DNA of 64,000 bases from Dastarcus helophoroides (taxonomy: Eukaryota > Arthropoda > Insecta > Coleoptera > Bothrideridae). The stretch is taken from positions 911,160-975,159 of the forward strand of contig CM053326.1 of assembly GCA_028583605.1 (NCBI GenBank). Direction: 5' to 3'. Shown here piece after piece: positions 45,905 to 58,279 of this stretch (position 1 is its first letter; each line of letters opens with the position of its first letter). The position numbers and the translations under genes are program-made. The notes below the pieces were generated by a model. It was not told where the DNA came from. It saw nothing but the letters and a program-made list of their open reading frames with translations, and searched no databases.

Positions 45905-48171
45905 TAAAAATTTTTGGAAATTTTGAAATCTTTTAATTGTCGCGAATTTTCTTTAAAAACTTGACAATAAAAATTTTTAATAATGTTTTTTTTGGCAAAA
46001 TTACAACTTCTTGTTAAAATTTGAACTCTTTCTACAAATGTCAACTATTTCTCAAAATTTTGACTTTTTTAAAAAGTTTACTGTTTTCGAAATTTTCGGT
46101 TTCTTTTATGTTTCAATTATTTTCGAAAATGTCTACTTTTTTTTAAAAATTTCAACATTTTTCACAAATTTGAGGATGACTTGACTGAATTGAAAACTTC
46201 GACCTTTTTCGAAAAATTTTTTTTTCGAATTTTCGATTTATTGAAATTCTCACTTTTTTAATTTTTCCAATTTCTTAATATCGCCTTTTTGAGAAGGTTT
46301 TTTTTTAAGATTAATCACACTTTGATTTACGAAATTTTGACTTCATTTCGAAATTTCGACATGTTTGTCCAAGTTTCGACGTTTTTGAAAACATCGATTT
46401 TTTTTAATTTCTAACTTTTCAAAATTTTAACTTTTTTGACATTATTGGAAATTTGGACATTTTTTAAATCTTTTAGTTATCGAGAATTTTCTTTAAAAAT
46501 TTGACAATAAAAAATTTTTGATAACGTCTTTTTTTGGCAAAATTTCAACTTCTTAATAAAATTTGAACTCTTTTAAAAAATGTCAACTCAAATTTTGGAC
46601 TTTTTTAAAAGGTTTACAGTTTTTAAAATTTTCGGTTTCTTTTATGTTTCAATTATTTGCGAAAATGTCTACTTTTTTGAAAATTTCAACATTTTTCACA
46701 AATTTCAGGATGACTTGACTCAATTGAAAACTTCGAACTTTTTCAAAAATTTTATTTTTTTCCAAAATTTCGATTTTTTGAAATTCTTACTATTTTAATT
46801 TTTCTAATTTCTTAATTTCGCCTTTTTAAGTTTTTTTTTAAGTTTAATCACACTTTGGTTCACAAAATTTTGACTTCATTTCGAAATTTCGACATGTCTG
46901 TCCAAGTTTCGACGTTTTTGAAAACTTCGATTTTTTTAAACTTCTAACCTTTAGAAATTTTAACTTTTTTGACGTTTTTGGAAATTTGGACATTTGTCAA
47001 AATTATTTAGTTGTCGAGAATATCAGTTTTCTTTGAAAATGTGACATTAATAATTTTTGATAATGTCGAGTTTTTTGAAGAGTTTAATTTTAAAAAGTAG
47101 ATTTTATTTCAAAATTTAAACTTTTTTTCGGACAATTTCAACTTCTTATCAAAATTTAAGATCTTTATAAGAATGTCAAATATTTCTTATAATTTTGATA
47201 TTTTTAAAAACTTAACTCTTTTTGAAATTTTTTATTTTTTGTATGTTTCAATTATTTCCGAAAATGTCTACCTTTTTGGAAATGTCAACATTTTCACAAA
47301 TGTCAGAATGATCTAACTGAATTGAAAACTTCGATATTTTTCCAAAATTTAAACTTTTATTTGCATAATTTCAACTTCTTGTAAAAATTTGAGCTCTTGT
47401 TAAAGTTTGAGCTCTTGTCAAAGTTTGAGCTCTTGTCAAAGTTTGAGCTCTTCAAAATTTGAGCTCTTTTCAAAAATGTCAACTTTTTCCCCAAAATTTT
47501 GACTTTTTCAAAATGATTAGTGTTTTTAAAACCTTCGATTTCTTTTCTGTTTCAGTTTCCAAAAATGTCTACCTTTTGAAAATTATACATTTTTTAAAAA
47601 TTTCATAATGACTTGACTGAATTAAAAATTTAGACTATTTTAGAAAGCTTTGTTTTCTTGTTCCAAAATTTTGATTTTGAACGATTAGTTTTTATTTTAA
47701 TTTCGACTTTTTTAAATATGTAAAAGTTCTTGCAAATCTCTTCTGCTTTTTTTTAAATTTAGATTTCAAAATATCGACTCTTTTTCAAAAGTGTGACTTT
47801 CAAGATTGCGTCTTGCAAAATTTTGAATTTTCGACTTTGATTTTTGATAGTTTTTTTTAATTTGGACATCTTAAAATTTGGACTTTTTCCCAAAATTGTT
47901 ACTTTTGTAAAATTTACATGAACAAACCACGTCATATCGTTTCATACATCGCATGTACCATTTTTAAACATTAATTCTTGAAAGTTTTTTATATTTATTT
48001 AAAAATTCAGATCTTTTATCAACTTTTCTATCTTTTTTTGAAATTTTTTATCGATCCCTTTTAGGAATTTTAATTGTTTAAAAATATTTTCCTTAATTTC
48101 GACATTTTCAAATTATAAAGATTTTTTTAAATCTCGTATTTTTGTCAAATTATTACATCTACCGGGTGTTT
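45905..48171. repeat. AT-rich repeat with three approximately 530-bp tandem units
   Basis: A unit beginning near 45917 (CTTTTAATTGTCGCGAATTT, then GACAATAAAAATTTTT) recurs near 46446 and 46980, about 530 and 534 bp apart. At 47386-47470 an 18-bp minisatellite GAGCTCTTGTCAAAGTTT is present in about four copies. No gene. Confidence 0.7.
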
Positions 48172-48650
48172 TTTTTTTCGTTTTTTTTTAGTTAAATCCA
48201 CTCGCGAGGGGTAACCCCATTATGCCTTCATTGGTCAGGTTGAAAGGTTACCTTTATATGGAGTACAACTTATTATAAAAAAAAAACTGATTTTATCGGT
48301 GGAGCTAAAATATTTTGGGGGTTGCTATTTAAAAAAAGAAAGTTGATGTCCACTTCCGGTATACCCGGAAGTGGGAGTAAATTAAAAATATGTTTAAAAG
48401 AAAGTCCAACCCCGATTAGCCCCATCAACAAAATCAGTTTCTTTTTATAATTAGTGGAACTCCATATAAAGAAATAGATTCGGGGGCAAAGTCTAAATTT
48501 TCGGAAACTTTATGACTTTGGCCAAAATTTCTAGACCGTTCAGAATCTAAAGGATCAAAATTTTAGAAAAAAAAACCTAAATTGATTGAACTTCGATAAA
48601 AAAGGTGACTTTTCTCCTAACTAAAAAAAAACACCACCATCATTCTAAAT
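48172..48650. mobile_element. Foldback MITE centred on a CCGGAAGTG palindrome
   Basis: It begins CCGGGTGTTTTTTTTTTCG and ends CTAACTAAAAAAAAACACC. The arms fold around CACTTCCGGTATACCCGGAAGTG-like DNA at 48352-48374; for example TTTATATGGAGT and GGGGTTG-containing segments in the left arm have complements on the right. It is non-coding and about 480 bp. Confidence 0.65.
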
Positions 48651-51500
48651 TGTTACATTTTTTTGGAAATTTTCTTACATTTTTTTGAAATTTCTAGTTT
48701 TTTCTTTAAAATTATTATTTAAGCAAAAATCAAAGGGTTTCAAAAAATAAAATTTCTTAATTAAAATACAAGAATGTAGAATTTTGAGAATAAGGCCACA
48801 TTTTTCGAAAAACATTTACGTTAAGGGAAAATATCAAAATTTGGAGATAAGGTCTAAATTTTCGAAAACTTTAGGACTTTGGCCAACATTTCTAGATTGT
48901 TCAGAATCTAAGAGATCGAAATCAAAAAAAGAACCTAAATTGATTGAATTTCGATAAAAAAAAGGTGACTTTTCTCCTAACTAAAAAAAACACCACCATC
49001 ATTCTATATTGTTACAACTTTTTGGAAATTTTGTTACATTTTTTGAAAATTTCTAGCTTTTTTTTCACATTTGTTATTTAAGCAAAAATGAAGCGGTTTT
49101 ACAAAAAAAGATTTTTGAATGAAAATACCAAAATGTAGAATTTTGAGAATAATGCCACATTTTTGGAAAAACACTTACGTTAAGGAAAAATTTCAAAATT
49201 TCGAGAAACAAATTTAGAGATAAAGTTTAGTTTAGAAAAAAAAACCTAAATTGATGAATTTCGGTAGAAAAAGGTGACTTTTCTCCTAATTAAAAAAAAC
49301 ACCACCATCATTCTAAATTGTTACATTTTTTTGGAAATTTTCTTACATTTTTTGGAAATTTCCAGCTTTTCCTTAAAAATTATTATTTAAGCAAAAATAA
49401 AAAGGTTTCAGAAAATAAGATTTTTGAATGAAAATACCAAAATGTAGAATTTTGAGAATAATGCCACATTTTTGGAAAAACACTTACGTTAAAGGAAAAA
49501 TTTTATTATTTCGAGAAACAGATTTAGAGATAAAGTCTAAATTTTTGAAAACTTAAGGAATTTGGCCAAAATTTCTAGACCGTTCAGAACATAAAAGATC
49601 AAAGTTAAAAAAAAAAACCTAAATTGATTGATTTTCGAAAAAAAAAAGGCCTTTTTTCCCAATTAAAAAAACACCAGGTTTACCATTCTGAATTGTTACA
49701 TTTGTTTGGAAATTTTGTTACATTTTTTTGGAAATTTCCAGTTTTTTTTTTCAAAACTATTATTTAAGCAAAAATGAAGGCGTTTCAAAATATAAGTTTT
49801 TTGAAGAAAAATACCAAAATGTAGAATTTTGAGGATAAAGCCACATTTTTGGAAAAACACGTGAAGAGAAAATATCAAAATTTCGAGAAATAGATTTGGA
49901 GATACAGTCTAAATTTTCGGAAACTTTAGGACTTTGGCCGAAATTTCTAGAGCGTTCAGAATCTAAAGGATCGAAATTAAAAAAAGACTTAAATTGATTG
50001 AATTTTGAGAAAAAAAAAGGTGACTTGTTTTTCAGTTAACATAACACCAGGCTTACCATTCTGAATTGTTACATTTGTTTGGAAATTTTGTTATATTTTT
50101 TTGGAAATTTCCAGTTTTTTTTTTCAAAACTATTATTTAAGCAAAAATGAAGGCGTTTCAAAACATAAGATTTTTGAAGGAAAATACCAAAATGTAAAAT
50201 TTTGAGAATAAAGCCACATTTTTGGAAAAACACGTGAAGAGAAAATATCAAAATTTCGAGAAATAGATTTGGAGATAGAGTCTAAATTTTCGGAAACTTT
50301 AGGACTTTGGCCGAAATTTCTAGAGCGTTCAGAATCTAAAGGATCGAAATTAAAAAAAGACTTAAATTGATTGAATTTTGAGAAAAAAAAAGGTGACTTG
50401 TTTTTCAGTTAACATAACACCAGGCTTACCATTCTGAATTGTTACATTTGTTTGGAAATTTTGTTACATTTTTTTGGAAATTTCCAGTTTTTTTTTTCAA
50501 AACTATTATTTAAGCAAAAATGAAGGCGTTTCAAAATATAAGATTTTTGAAGGAAAATACCAAAATGTAAAATTTTGAGAATAAAGCCACATTTTTGGAA
50601 AAACACGTGAAGAGAAAATATCAAAATTTCGAGAAATAGATTTGGAGATAGAGTCTAAATTTTCGGAAACTTTAGGACTTTGGCCGAAATTTCTAGAGCG
50701 TTCAGAATCTAAAGGATCGAAATTAAAAAAAGACTTAAATTGATTGAATTTTGAAAAAAAAAGGTGACTTGTTTTTCAGTTAACATAACACCAGGCTTAC
50801 CATTCTGAATTGTTACATTTGTTTGGAAATTTTGTTACATTTTTTTGGAAATTTCCAGTTTTTTTTTTCAAAACTATTATTTAAGCAAAAATGAAGGCGT
50901 TTCAAAACATAAGTTTTTTGAAGAAAAATACCAAAATGTAGAATTTTGAGGATAAAGCCACATTTTTGGAAAAACACCTTAAGAGAAAATATCAAAATTT
51001 CGAAAAATAGATTTGGAGATAGAGTCTAAATGTTCGGAAACTTTAGGACTTTGGCCGAAATTTCTAGAGCGTTCAGAATCTAAAGGATCGAAATTAAAAA
51101 AAGACTTAAATTGATTGAATTTTGAAAAAAAAGGTGACTTTTTTTTCAGTTAAAATAACACCAGGTTTACCATTCTGAATTGTTACATTTTTTTGGAAAT
51201 TTTGTTACATTTTTTGGAAATTTTTAGTTTTATTTTTAAAAACCATTATTTAAGCAAAAGTGAAGGTGTTTTAAAATATAATATTTTTGAAGGAAAATAC
51301 CAAAATGTAGAATTTTAAGAATAAAGCAACATTTTGGGAAAAACACCTTAAGAGAAAATATCAAAATTTCGAGAGGTAAAGTCTAAATTTTCGGAAACTT
51401 TAGGACCTTGGCCAAAATTTTTAGAACGTTCAGAATCTAAAGATCAAAATTTTAGAAAAAAAAACATAAATTGATTGAATTTCAATAAGAAACGTGACTT
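48490..51500. repeat. About nine tandem units of a 310-373-bp satellite
   Basis: Each unit has the words GGAAACTTTAGGACTTTGGCC, TCTAGAGCGTTCAGAATCT, AAATTGATTGAATTT, AGGTGACTT and CACCAGGCTTACCATTCTG. The marker CGTTCAGAATCTAAAG falls at about 48535, 48898, (deleted), 49588, 49955, 50328, 50701, 51072 and 51427. The four units from about 49675 to 51165 are nearly identical with a 371-373 bp period; the outer ones are diverged, one with a deletion. Part of the unit is the right end of the MITE at 48172-48650. Repeated 60-codon minus frames (49696, 50069, 50442, 50813) are the same non-coding unit, not genes. Confidence 0.9.
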
Positions 51501-51848
51501 CGAAAAAAATTGGTGGAAATTTCAACACTTTCTGGCCGAAATTCTCCAAAAGAAGTCTATCTTAAAAAAATGCAATTTTGTAATAAAATAAAGCCTTGAG
51601 AAAGAAACGAATCGAAAATCTTGAAAAAGACGTATTTCGAACAGAAATCGAAACTTAAACAAAACAATAAAAATTTTCCACCGAGAGTTAAATTTTGGAA
51701 AAATTATTTAAATAGTTGTCAAAAAAAAGATGAATTTTGAATATAAATAAAAAAAAATTGAGATTACTAGAATCATAAAAGAAACGATGTTAATTGACAT
51801 TTCCAACACTTATTTCGTGGAATTCTTTAATATTCATATATTTTTTTT
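51501..51848. repeat. AT-rich degenerate repeat
   Basis: No gene or sharp boundaries. Confidence 0.5.
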
Positions 51849-52126
51849 AAAATCATCTTTTGGAAATTTTGACTTTTATGTCAACATCGTTTCTGTAACT
51901 ATCAAACTTTATTAACGATCAAAAAGAAACAAATATTAAAAATTCCACAATGTTTCGATAAATTGCTGGGTATAACCACCAATAATGCGAAACCTGGTTC
52001 GGTGTTAGCAAATATTTATCGAAACATTGTAAAATTTTAATTATTTGTTGCTTTTTAATCCTTATTAATGTTCAATAGTTATAGAAACGCTGACATAAAA
52101 GTCGAAATTTCGAAAAGAGGATTTTA
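51849..52126. mobile_element. Foldback element, 278 bp
   Basis: Arms of about 120 bp (51849-51970 and 52005-52126) are reverse complements: GACTTTTATGTCA, AAAAAGAAACAAAT, ATGTTTCGATAAAT on the left pair with ATTTATCGAAACAT, GTTGCTTTTTAAT, TGACATAAAAGTC on the right. The loop reads ATAACCACCAATAATGCGAA followed by ACCTGGTTCGGTGT. No hammerhead box was found. Confidence 0.75.
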
Positions 52127-52295
52127 AGAAAAATATCGAAAAAAAGACGAATTTCAAGGAAAAATAGTCGAAATTTGCAAATCAAAACAAAAAAATAGAA
52201 ATTTCAAAAATAAAGATCGAAAATTTGAAAAGAACGACCAATTTTCAATAAACGGCTCTCATTGCCAGAAATATTAAATAACGAATTTTAATTTT

Positions 52296-52445
52296 GGTGA
52301 AACGAATTGGTCCTTGGTTATCTTCAAAAATTGAAGTACAAGTCTTGCCCCCTGAAACCAAGAAAGATTAAAAGACACAACAGAGGTTACTGGCTAACGC
52401 GTTTCGATAGCTAAGCTATTATCTTCAGGGAGAGTATCTCTCTGC
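52296..52445 (-). mobile_element. Palindromic MITE, copy 8 (left arm)
   Basis: From GGTGAAACGAATTGGTCCTT to GAGAGTATCTCTCTG. On the minus strand the core reads CCCTGAAGA, TAATAGCTTAGCTATC, GAAACGCGTTAGCC: both hammerhead boxes are intact, with one mismatch at the base of stem II. The right arm is missing. Confidence 0.8.
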
Positions 52446-53261
52446 ATTTCAACGAATTTTAAAATAAGCATGAAAATTTCGAGAAAAGTTAAATTTTAAA
52501 TAAACAGTTATAATATCTGACAGTTCTTATTCTAGCAGGTAGAAAATTTGGGAAAATTCCAATAATAAGAAAAATAACAAAATTTTGAAAAAAACCTTTT
52601 TTTTAAGGAAAATTTTAAGCGAATCCTAGTTTAAGAAAAAGGTGAAATTTTGGGGAAAAAGAGAAATTAAAAAAAATACGCATTTGTGTAAAGAAAATAG
52701 ACGTATTTTTGTATAGAAAAAAATGTTCCGATTGAATATTTATTTTTTTTGACGTCAAATTGAGTTAGATGTCAACATTTTAAAAAACTAGTTGAAATTT
52801 TCAAAAAATTGGAGTTTAAAAAATCTCGAAAACCTTCAAATTTCCAAAGAAAATTTTCTTAGAATTTTCGTCTTTTTACAAAAATTCAAAATTTCCAGAA
52901 GAATTTTCTCAAAATTTCTACCTTATCAAGGATCGACCAGATTTGGAGAAAAACGCAAAATTTGATATCTTCAGAGTTCTTAAAGCATGCAAATTTTCAA
53001 AAAAGGTTGAATTTTGAAAAATGGAAATTTTTAAGAAAAAAACGAAAATTTTTGAGATAAAAATTCAAGATTTTAAAAAGATTAGATTTTAAAAAGAACT
53101 CAAATTTTAATAATAAATCTGAAGTTTGAAAATAAAAAGACAAATTTTGTTAAAAAAAGGAAGAATTTCAAGAAAAAAGTCAATATTGCGAATAAATTTG
53201 AAAATATTGTTAAAAATATCTGTTAAAAAATTAAAACTTCGTGAACTGTAAACACTTGATT
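52446..53261. repeat. AT-rich degenerate repeat
   Basis: AAAATTTCGAG/AAAATTGGAG-type DNA with no gene. Confidence 0.55.
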
Positions 53262-53427
53262 TCCGACTTATTTCGGAACACTACAGTTATAATTCACTTA
53301 ATTATCGAACTGTCTGACTAACTGACTAATTGACTAACTGACTTATTTATCAAGCGACTGACCCCTGAGGGAAAGACGACCGCGTATTTGTACCCTTCCA
53401 GTTTTCTAGAACGGATCTCCGTACAGA
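53262..53427 (-). mobile_element. LTR fragment, same family, reversed
   Basis: On the minus strand: CTTATCTGTACGGAGATCC, GTTCTAGAAAACTGGAAGGG, a TACAAATACGCGGTCG stretch in the TATA position, TTTCCCTCAGGGG, a run of (A)GTCAGTTAGTC repeats and TAACTGTAGTGTTCCG. The order is the same as in LTRs at 42888 and 61838. The ends are missing. Confidence 0.65.
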
Positions 53428-53782
53428 TAAGATTGAAATTTGGACATTTTTCTCAAAATTTAGACTTCTTTTATAATTTTTTTTATTTCACATTCATTCC
53501 TAAAACTTGTCGTCTTTTTTTCTTCGAATGTGACTTCTGAATTTTTAGTTTCAAACTCGTCAGTTTTTTTTTCAAGTTTCAGAGGACAAGATTTGTGTAT
53601 CAGTGCTGGTAAGTGTGTTTGAAAACGCTTTTTTTGTAATAAACCGTAAATCGTTAACAATCGTAGGATTAATTGAAAGCCAATACCAGAAGAATGCTTC
53701 ATGCTACACTTAACAATACCATTATCTCGTCCATTTAAAAACCCAAAACAAAATCAAAATAAGCACATTATAATAAACTTAC
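53428..53782. other. Intronic or intergenic DNA with a MITE-arm trace
   Basis: GTTTCAGAGGACAAGATTTG at 53576-53595 is a scrap of the palindromic MITE arm. The 80-codon minus frame at 53460-53702 overlaps it and is not called. Confidence 0.4.
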
Positions 53783-53852
53783 TTTTGGGCTGACTGCAGT
53801 AAACGATCAATGTCATTTTCAGAATATTCGTCCTCTGTTGGTACCTCGTCAT
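53783..53852 (-). CDS. Putative internal coding exon of an unidentified protein
   Basis: On the minus strand a good acceptor (TGTTGTTTCAG, ending at 53853) is followed by 70 bases and a consensus donor (AAAA|GTAAGT, intron starting at 53782). Frame 3 is open and encodes DEVPTEDEYSENDIDRLLQ then SAQ: acidic, then an amphipathic helix, with codons split at both ends. The composition is unlike the surrounding AT-rich repeats. The protein is not recognised; acidic linkers of this kind occur in nuclear/chromatin proteins, which is only a guess. The foldback element at 53958 would lie in the upstream intron. Confidence 0.5.
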
Positions 53853-53947
53853 CTGAAACAACAGAAACTGTTCAACTAAAATGCTACTTATCATTTGTAC
53901 AGTAATTTATCCTCGCCATTCTTAACCTCGAACCACGATGAAATCAA

Positions 53948-56900
53948 TTTCCGTTAGTAGTGACCAAGGGGGATTCTGGACCACAAAAGGACGGGAAATT
54001 TAAATTATGACGCATGCGCAGACTCCAGGTAATATGACACTTCCAAGGTCATTGAACTTTAAGGTAACAGGATACTTTCAAGGTTATAGTCCAAGTTAAA
54101 TAACAAATCAAACCAACTGTTGGACAAGTGGTTGTACAAGTCAAACTAATTGTTAGACAAGTCAAACCAACTGTTAGACAAGTTAGTTGTACAAGTCAAA
54201 CCAACTCTTAGACAAGTCAAACCAACTCTTAGACATGTCAAACCAACTCCTAGACAAGTAGCTGTACAAGTCAATCTTTATTTCAGAGGAAAAGAGAAAA
54301 TAGTTGGTTTGACTTGTCCAACAATTGGTTTGATTTGTACGATGACTTGACACAGCTTAGATAAGCAGTTGTACAAGTCAAACCAACTCTAAGACAAGTC
54401 AAACCAACTCCTAGACAAGTAGCTGTACAAGTCAATCTTTACTCCAAAAGAAAGTAGAAAACAGTTGGTTTGAATTGTCCAACAGTTGGTTTAATTTGTA
54501 CAATTACTTAACACTACTTAAACAAGTAGTTGGACAAGTCTAACCAACTTTTAGACAAGTCAAACCAACTCCTAGACACGTAGCTGTACAAGTCAATTTT
54601 TATTCCAAAGGAAAGTAGAAAACAGTTGGTTTGACTTGTCCAACAGTTGGCTTGATTTGTACAACGACTTGTCACTACTTAGACAAGTAGTTGTACAAGT
54701 CAAACCAACTCTTAGACAAGTCAAACCAACTCCTAGACAAGTAGCTGTACAAGTCAATCTTTATTCCAAAAGGAAGTAGAAAACAGTTGGTTTGACTTGT
54801 CCAACAGTTGGTTTAATTTGTACAATTACTTGTCACTACTTAGACAAGTAGTTGTACAAGTCAAACCAATTTTTAGACAAGTCCAACCAAGTTTTAGACA
54901 AGTCAAACTAAATCCTAGACAAGTAGCTGTACAAGTCAATCTTTATTCCAAAGGAAAGTACAAAACAGTTGGTTTGCCTTGTCCAACAGTTAGTTTGACT
55001 TGTCCAACAGTTGGTTTGATTTGTACAACTACTTGTCACTACTTGTTGTACAAGTCAACCCAACTCTTAGACAAGTCAAACCAACTTTTAGACACGTAGT
55101 TGTACAAGTCCGTCTTTATTTTAAAGAAAAGTAGAAAACAGTTGGTTTGACTTGTCCAACAGTTGGTTTGATTTGTACATTTACTTGTCACTGCTTAGAC
55201 AAGTAGTTGTACAAGTCAAACCAACTCTTAGACAAGTCCAAACAACTCCTAGACAAGTAGTTGTACAAGTCAATCTTTATTCCAAAGGAAAGTAGAAAAC
55301 AGTTGGTTTGACTTGTCCAGCAGTTGGTTTGATTTGTACAACTACTTGTCGCTACTTGGATAAGTAGTTGTACAAGTTAAACCAACTCTTAAACAAGTCA
55401 AACCAACTCCTAGACAAGTAGCTGCACAAATCAATCTTTATTCCAAAGGAAAGTATAGAACAGTTAATTTGACTTGTCCAACAGTTGGTTTGATTTGTAC
55501 AACAACTTGTCACTACTTAGACAAATAGTCGTACAAGTCAAACCAACTCTTGAACAAGTCAAACCAACTCCTACACAAGTAGCTGTACAAGTCAATCTTT
55601 ATTTCAAAGGAAAGTAGAAAACAGTTGGTTTGACTTGTCCAACAGTTAGTTTGACTTGTATATCTACTTGTCACTACTTAGACAAGTAGTTGTACAAGTC
55701 AAACCAACTCTTAGACAAGTCCAAACAACTCCTAGACAAGTAGTTGTACAAGTCAATCTTTATTCCAAAGGAAAGTAGAAAACAGTTAGTTTAACTTGTC
55801 CAGCAGTTGGTTTGATTTGTACAACTACTTGTCACTACTTGAACAAGTAGTTGTACAAGTTAAACCAACTCTTAGACAGCTCAAACCAATTCTTAGACAT
55901 GTCAAACCAACTCCTAGACAAGTAGCTGTACAAGTCAATCTTTATTCCAAAGGAAATAGAAAATAGTTGGTTTGACTTGTCCAACAGTTGGTTTGATTTG
56001 TACAACGACTTGTCACTGCTTAGATAAGCAGTTGTACAAGTCAAACCAACTCTAAGACAAGTCAAACCAACTCCTAGACAAGTAGCTGTACAAGTCAATC
56101 TTTATTCCAAAAGAAAGTAGAAAACAGTTGGTTTGATTTGTCCAACAGTTGGTTTAATTTGTACAATTACTTGACACTACTTAAACAAGTAGTTGTAGAA
56201 GTCAAACCAAATTTTAGACAAGTCAAACCAAGTTTTAGACAAGTCAAACCAACTCCTAGACACGTAGCTGTACAAGTCAATTTTTATTCCAAAGGAAAGT
56301 AGAAAACAGTTGGTTTGACTTGTCCAACAGTTGGTTTAATTTGTACAATTACTTGTGGCTACTTAGACAAGTGGTTGTACAAGTCAAACCAACTTTTAGA
56401 CAAGTTTAACCAAGTTTTAGACAAGTCAAACTAACTCCTAGACAAGTAGCTGTACAAGTCAATCTTTATTCCAAAGGAAAGTACAAAACAGTTGGTTTGA
56501 CTTGTCCAACAGTTAGTTTGACTTATCCAACAGTTGGTTTGATTTGTACAACTACTTGTCACTACTTGTTGTACAAGTCAACCCAACTCTTAGACAAGTC
56601 AAACCAACTCCTAGACACGTAGTTGTACAAGTCCATCTTTATTTCAAAGGAAAGTAGAAAACAGTTGGTTTGACTTGTCCAACAGTTGGTTTGATTTGTA
56701 CATCTACTTGTCACTGCTTAGACAAGTAATTGTACTAGTCAAACCAACTCTTAGACAAGTCCAAACAACTCCTAGACAAGTAGTTGTACAAGTCAATCTT
56801 TATTCCAAAAAAAAGTAGAAAACAGTTGGTTTGACTTGTCCAGCAGTTGGTTTGATTTGTACAACTACTTGTCACTACTTGGACAAGTAGTTGTACCAGT

Positions 56901-58279
56901 TAAACTAACTCTTAGATAAGTCAAACCAACTCCTAGACAAGTAGCTGCACAAATCAATCTTTATACCAAAGGAAAGTATAAAACAATTGGTTTGACTTGT
57001 CCAACAGTTGGTTTGCCAGTTTTTTGTACAACTACCTGTCACTACTTAGACAAGTAGTTGTACAAGTTAAAACTAACTCTTAGACAAGTGCAAGCAACTC
57101 CTAGACAAGTAGCTGCACAAATCAATCTTTATACCAAAGGAAAGTATAAAACAGTTGGTTTGACTTGTCCAACAGTTGGTTTGACTTGTTCAACAGTTGG
57201 TTTGATTTGTACAACGACTTGTCACTACTTAGACAAGCAGTTGTACAAGTTAAACCAACTCTTAGACAAATGCAAACAACTCCTAGACAAGTAGTTATAC
57301 AAGTCAATCTTTATTCCAAAGGAAAGTAGAAAACAGTTGGTTTGACTTGTCCAACAGTTGGTTTGATTTTTACAACTACTTGTCTCTACTTAGACAAGTA
57401 GTTGTACAAGTCAAACCAACTCTTAGACAATTCAAATCAACTCCTAGACAAGTTGCTGTACAAATCAATCTTGATTCCAAAGGAAAGTAGAAAACAGTTC
57501 GTTTGACTTGTCCAACAGCGGGTTTAATTTGTACATCTACTTGTCACTACTTAGACAAATAGTTGTACAAGTCAAATCAACTTTTAGACAAGTCAAACCA
57601 ACTCCTAGACAAGTAGCTGTACAAGTTAAACTTTATTTCAAAGGAAAGTAGAAAAGAGTTGATTTGACTTGTCCAACAGTTGGTTTGACTTGTCCAACAG
57701 TTAGTTTGATTTGTACAACTACTTGTTACTACTTAGACAAATAGTTGTACAAGTCAAATCAACTTTTAGACAAGTCAAACCAACTCCTAGACTAGTAGCT
57801 GTTCAAGTCAATCTTTATTCCAAAGGAAAGTAGAAAACGTTTGGTTTGATTTGTCCAACAGTTGGTTTGATTTGTATATCTACTTGTCACTACCTAAACA
57901 AGTAGTTGTACAAGTCAAACCAACTCTTAGACAAGTCAAACCAACTCCTAGACAAGTAGTTGTACAACTCAATGTTTATTCCAAAGGAAAGTAGAAAACA
58001 GTTGGTTTGACTTATGCAACAGTTGGTTTGATTTGTACAACTACTTGTCTAACTGTTGGTTGGACTTGTCTAACAATTGGTTTGACTTGTACAACTACTT
58101 GTCTAACAGTCGGTTTGACTTGTTATTTAATTTGGACTATAACCTTGAAAGTATCCTATTGCCTTAAAGTACTATGACCTCGGAAGTGTCATATTACCTG
58201 GGGACTACGCGCATGCGTCATGATTTGAATTTCCCGCGTTTTTGTGGTCCAGAATCCCCCTTGGTACACTATTTCCGTT
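53948..58279. mobile_element. Large hAT-like foldback element with 8-bp target duplication
   Basis: The element 53958-58271 is bounded by TTTCCGTT on each side (53948-53955, 58272-58279). On the left, an extra AG lies between duplication and element. The terminal inverted repeats are about 165 bp (53958-54120; 58105-58271), starting TAGTG and CACTA respectively and containing GGGGGATTCTGGACCACAAA, GCATGCG, GGTAATATGACACTTCC and CAAGGTTATAGTCCAA. An 8-bp duplication and TAGTG ends fit the hAT superfamily. Between the ends there is only a tandem array; no transposase. The whole can fold back on itself. Confidence 0.85.
54121..58104. repeat. 23 tandem palindromic units (about 173 bp) in the foldback element
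   Basis: Marker AAGTCAATCTTTATTCCAAA or a variant occurs 23 times between 54271 and 57968, 120 to 184 bp apart (average about 168 bp). Each unit is itself an inverted repeat: ACAAGTAGTTGTACAAGTCA and AACCAACTCTTAGACAAG on one side, CTTGTCCAACAGTTGGTTTG and TTGTACAACTACTTGTC on the other. Some units have an extra half. The open frames (up to 100 codons) are repeat translations. Confidence 0.9.

Noticed and set aside
49696..50995. A 60-codon frame repeated four times at a 373-bp period
   Set aside because: It is part of the AT-rich satellite unit; the conservation is due to recent tandem duplication, not selection.
51970..52005. GAAACCTGG in the loop of the 52 kb foldback as a hammerhead GAAA box
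   Set aside because: No CTGANGA box lies in the needed position on either strand.
54121..58104. A possible CRISPR-like array of regularly spaced repeats
   Set aside because: Spacers are themselves repeated, units are palindromic, and the array lies between transposon inverted repeats in a eukaryotic genome.
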